DNA of 64,000 nucleotides from Fusobacterium sp. JB019 (GTDB lineage: Bacteria; Fusobacteriota; Fusobacteriia; Fusobacteriales; Fusobacteriaceae), in NCBI GenBank assembly GCA_030673965.1, contig JAUTCN010000010.1, positions 1-64,000 on the forward strand, read 5' to 3'. The notes beneath the pieces are model-generated. The model made no database searches, had not been told where the DNA came from, and worked only from the letters and a program-made list of their open reading frames with translations. This document shows, in pieces, positions 62,388 to 64,000 of this stretch; the stretch's first letter is position 1, and each line of letters starts with the position of its first letter. The position numbers and the translations under genes are program-made.

Positions 62388-64000
62388 ATGTATTTGAAAA
62401 GTGTTGAAATATATGGGTTTAAATCATTTGGTGAAAGAGTGAAAATAGATTTTGATGGTGGTATTACCTCTATTGTAGGACCTAATGGATCTGGGAAGTC
62501 AAATATATTAGATTCTATATTATGGGTTTTAGGAGAGCAATCATATAAGAATATAAGAGCTAAAGAAAGTAAGGATATTATTTTTTCAGGTGAAGCGAAG
62601 AAAAATGGAGCTTCTTATGCTGAGGTGTCTTTAAGTATAGATAATAAAGATAGGTTTTTTCCAATAGAAGAAGAAGTTGTAAAAATAACTAGAAAGCTTT
62701 ATAAAACAGGAGAAAATGAATATTTAATAAATGATAAAAAATCGAGATTAAGAGATATTAGTAATTTATTTATGGATACAGGAGTTGGAAAATCAGCTTA
62801 TTCTGTTATAGGACAAGGAAAAGTAGAAAGAATTATTTCATCATCTAAAAAAGAAATAAAAGAAATAATAGAAGAAGCAGCAGGAGTAAAAAAATATCAA
62901 ATAAGAAAACTAGAATCTGAAAAAAAATTAGTTAATGTAACAAATGAAGTAGAAAAGATAGAATTGATATTGAATGAGACTTATGAAAATAGATCTAAAA
63001 TAAAGAAACAGGCTGATAAAGCTTTAGCTTTTTTAGAATTAAAAAAAGAAAGAGATTCTTTGAATAAAGGAATAATAATTTATGAAATAGAAAATAATAA
63101 AGATAATATAGAAATTTCAAGAGAAAAAGTTTTAAATATTTCAAAAAATAGAGATAATTTAAAAGAAGATAAAATAATTAAAGAAAATTCTTTATCTCAA
63201 ACAATTTTAGATAAAGAAAAAATAAAAGAAGAAATAAAAAATTCTTTAAATAAAAATGAAGAGCTTAAAAATTTGATTAATAATTTTGAAAATGAAGAAA
63301 CTAAATTATTAGAGAGAAAAGAATCCTATAATAGGGAAATCTCTGAAAAAAAAGAAGCTTTAGATAAATTAATTAATAAAAAAGATGAAAATTTAAAAAC
63401 TTTTGAAATATTAAAAGAAGAAAAGAAAAAATTAGAGATAAATATAATTTCTGGAGAAAAAAACTATTCTAAATTTGAAGAAAAAATTAAAATAAAAGAT
63501 AAAAATAAAATAGAAATTGAAAAAATAATAGAAGATAATCAGAGAAAAATATTGGACTATGAGGTTATAAAATTACAACAATCTAATGATATTGAAAATT
63601 CAGAGAAAAGAATGAAAGGTAGTAACTCAAGAATAAAAAATATAAATAGTGATATAACTGAAATAGAAGAAAAAATTAAGTCAAATAAAGAATTTAAAGA
63701 AATAGCTAGGAAAAATGGATTATCAAAAAAAGAACAATTGGTAGAAGTAACGAAAAAACAAGAAATTTGTGAAGAAAAAATTTCAAAAATAAGTATTGAA
63801 TCTAATAAAATTGCAGAACAATTAAGAAGAGATGAAAGAGAAGAAATTAGTAATAGAAGAAAATATGAACAAATATTAAGATTTGAAGGGAATAATGAGG
63901 GCTTTTATAAAGGAGTAAAAGAAATATTAAATGAAGGAATAAGAGGAGTTGAAGGGGCACTTATTTCAATTATTAAGGTTCCAGAAAAATATGAAAAAGC
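62388..64000 (+). CDS. smc: Chromosome segregation ATPase SMC, N-terminal part
   Basis: The first 537 codons of a long SMC protein, cut by the window end. N-terminal Walker A half: SIVGPNGSGKSNILDSILWV near residue 24, then GQGKVERIISSSKKEIKEII with EEAAGVKKY near residue 165, the start of the long coiled coil rich in Lys and Glu, and the beginning of the hinge (FYKGVKEILNEGIRGVEGAL). SMC with ScpA/ScpB compacts and separates chromosomes. ATG 62388 follows GAGAGG. No terminator separates it from hslU. Confidence 0.95.
   Translation, partial: MYLKSVEIYGFKSFGERVKIDFDGGITSIVGPNGSGKSNILDSILWVLGEQSYKNIRAKESKDIIFSGEAKKNGASYAEVSLSIDNKDRFFPIEEEVVKITRKLYKTGENEYLINDKKSRLRDISNLFMDTGVGKSAYSVIGQGKVERIISSSKKEIKEIIEEAAGVKKYQIRKLESEKKLVNVTNEVEKIELILNETYENRSKIKKQADKALAFLELKKERDSLNKGIIIYEIENNKDNIEISREKVLNISKNRDNLKEDKIIKENSLSQTILDKEKIKEEIKNSLNKNEELKNLINNFENEETKLLERKESYNREISEKKEALDKLINKKDENLKTFEILKEEKKKLEINIISGEKNYSKFEEKIKIKDKNKIEIEKIIEDNQRKILDYEVIKLQQSNDIENSEKRMKGSNSRIKNINSDITEIEEKIKSNKEFKEIARKNGLSKKEQLVEVTKKQEICEEKISKISIESNKIAEQLRRDEREEISNRRKYEQILRFEGNNEGFYKGVKEILNEGIRGVEGALISIIKVPEKYEK

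Noticed and set aside
1-64000. CRISPR arrays, transposons, integrases, prophage
   Set aside because: No direct-repeat/spacer pattern, no transposase or integrase motifs, and no inverted-repeat-bounded element found on reading both strands.

Overview
The window reads as a chromosomal segment of a low-GC, Gram-negative-type anaerobe, most likely a member of Fusobacteriota (Fusobacterium or a close relative). Evidence: AT-rich codon use, strong AGGAGG ribosome sites, repeated TTGACA-17-TATAAT promoters, a lipid A gene run (lpxC-fabZ-lpxA-lpxI-lpxB-msbA) using LpxI, RND efflux and TolC-type genes (so an outer membrane), rubrerythrin, pyruvate phosphate dikinase and a lactate/Etf/acyl-CoA dehydrogenase operon. 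I see no integrase, transposase, CRISPR array or phage block; this is mostly core chromosome.

Layout. 1-4334: end of a dicarboxylate/amino-acid symporter, an unknown small protein, and the PPDK regulatory protein with pyruvate phosphate dikinase. 4333-6715 (minus): four related secreted DUF4402-like proteins; the first-transcribed copy has a clear c-di-GMP-I (GEMM) riboswitch leader. 6733-8151: radical SAM protein and thioesterase. 8219-15426: a MoxR/DUF58/Bat (BatA-BatB-BatC-BatD) operon whose last gene, at 15133-15426, is hidden by an in-frame UGA and looks like a HesB-like selenoprotein. 15517-23637: glyA, then a TetR-controlled RND efflux operon. 23750-30357: hemA-hemB-hemL and a PhnD/PhnC/PhnE-type ABC importer. 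30421-36051 (minus): rubrerythrin, an ArsB/NhaD-type permease behind a pseudoknot/terminator leader, pyrG with a leader terminator, and a BCCT transporter. 36265-40043: rfbD, pssA, a membrane-anchored unknown, the small SRP RNA, and an unusual GNAT-CDF fusion.

40059-49425: a PcrA/UvrD helicase followed by the lipid A pathway, msbA, rph and rdgB. 49777-53685: AbgT-type transporter with an amidohydrolase and an M20 peptidase, a small uptake-and-hydrolysis operon. 53749-60869: a FadR-family regulator diverging from lactate permease, FAD-linked lactate/glycolate-type dehydrogenase, acyl-CoA dehydrogenase, EtfB and EtfA. The promoter carries a PdhR/LldR-like operator, and the gene set suggests lactate oxidation tied through one Etf to acyl-CoA chemistry. 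61050-64000: hslU without hslV beside it, then the first half of smc, cut by the window end.

Most noteworthy: the UGA-containing HesB-like gene with a candidate SECIS hairpin; the c-di-GMP riboswitch with a duplicated 3' block in front of a fimbrillin-like gene; the pseudoknot attenuator (possibly a fluoride riboswitch variant) before the permease; and the GNAT-CDF fusion. All assignments are from reading the sequence only; no database search was run.
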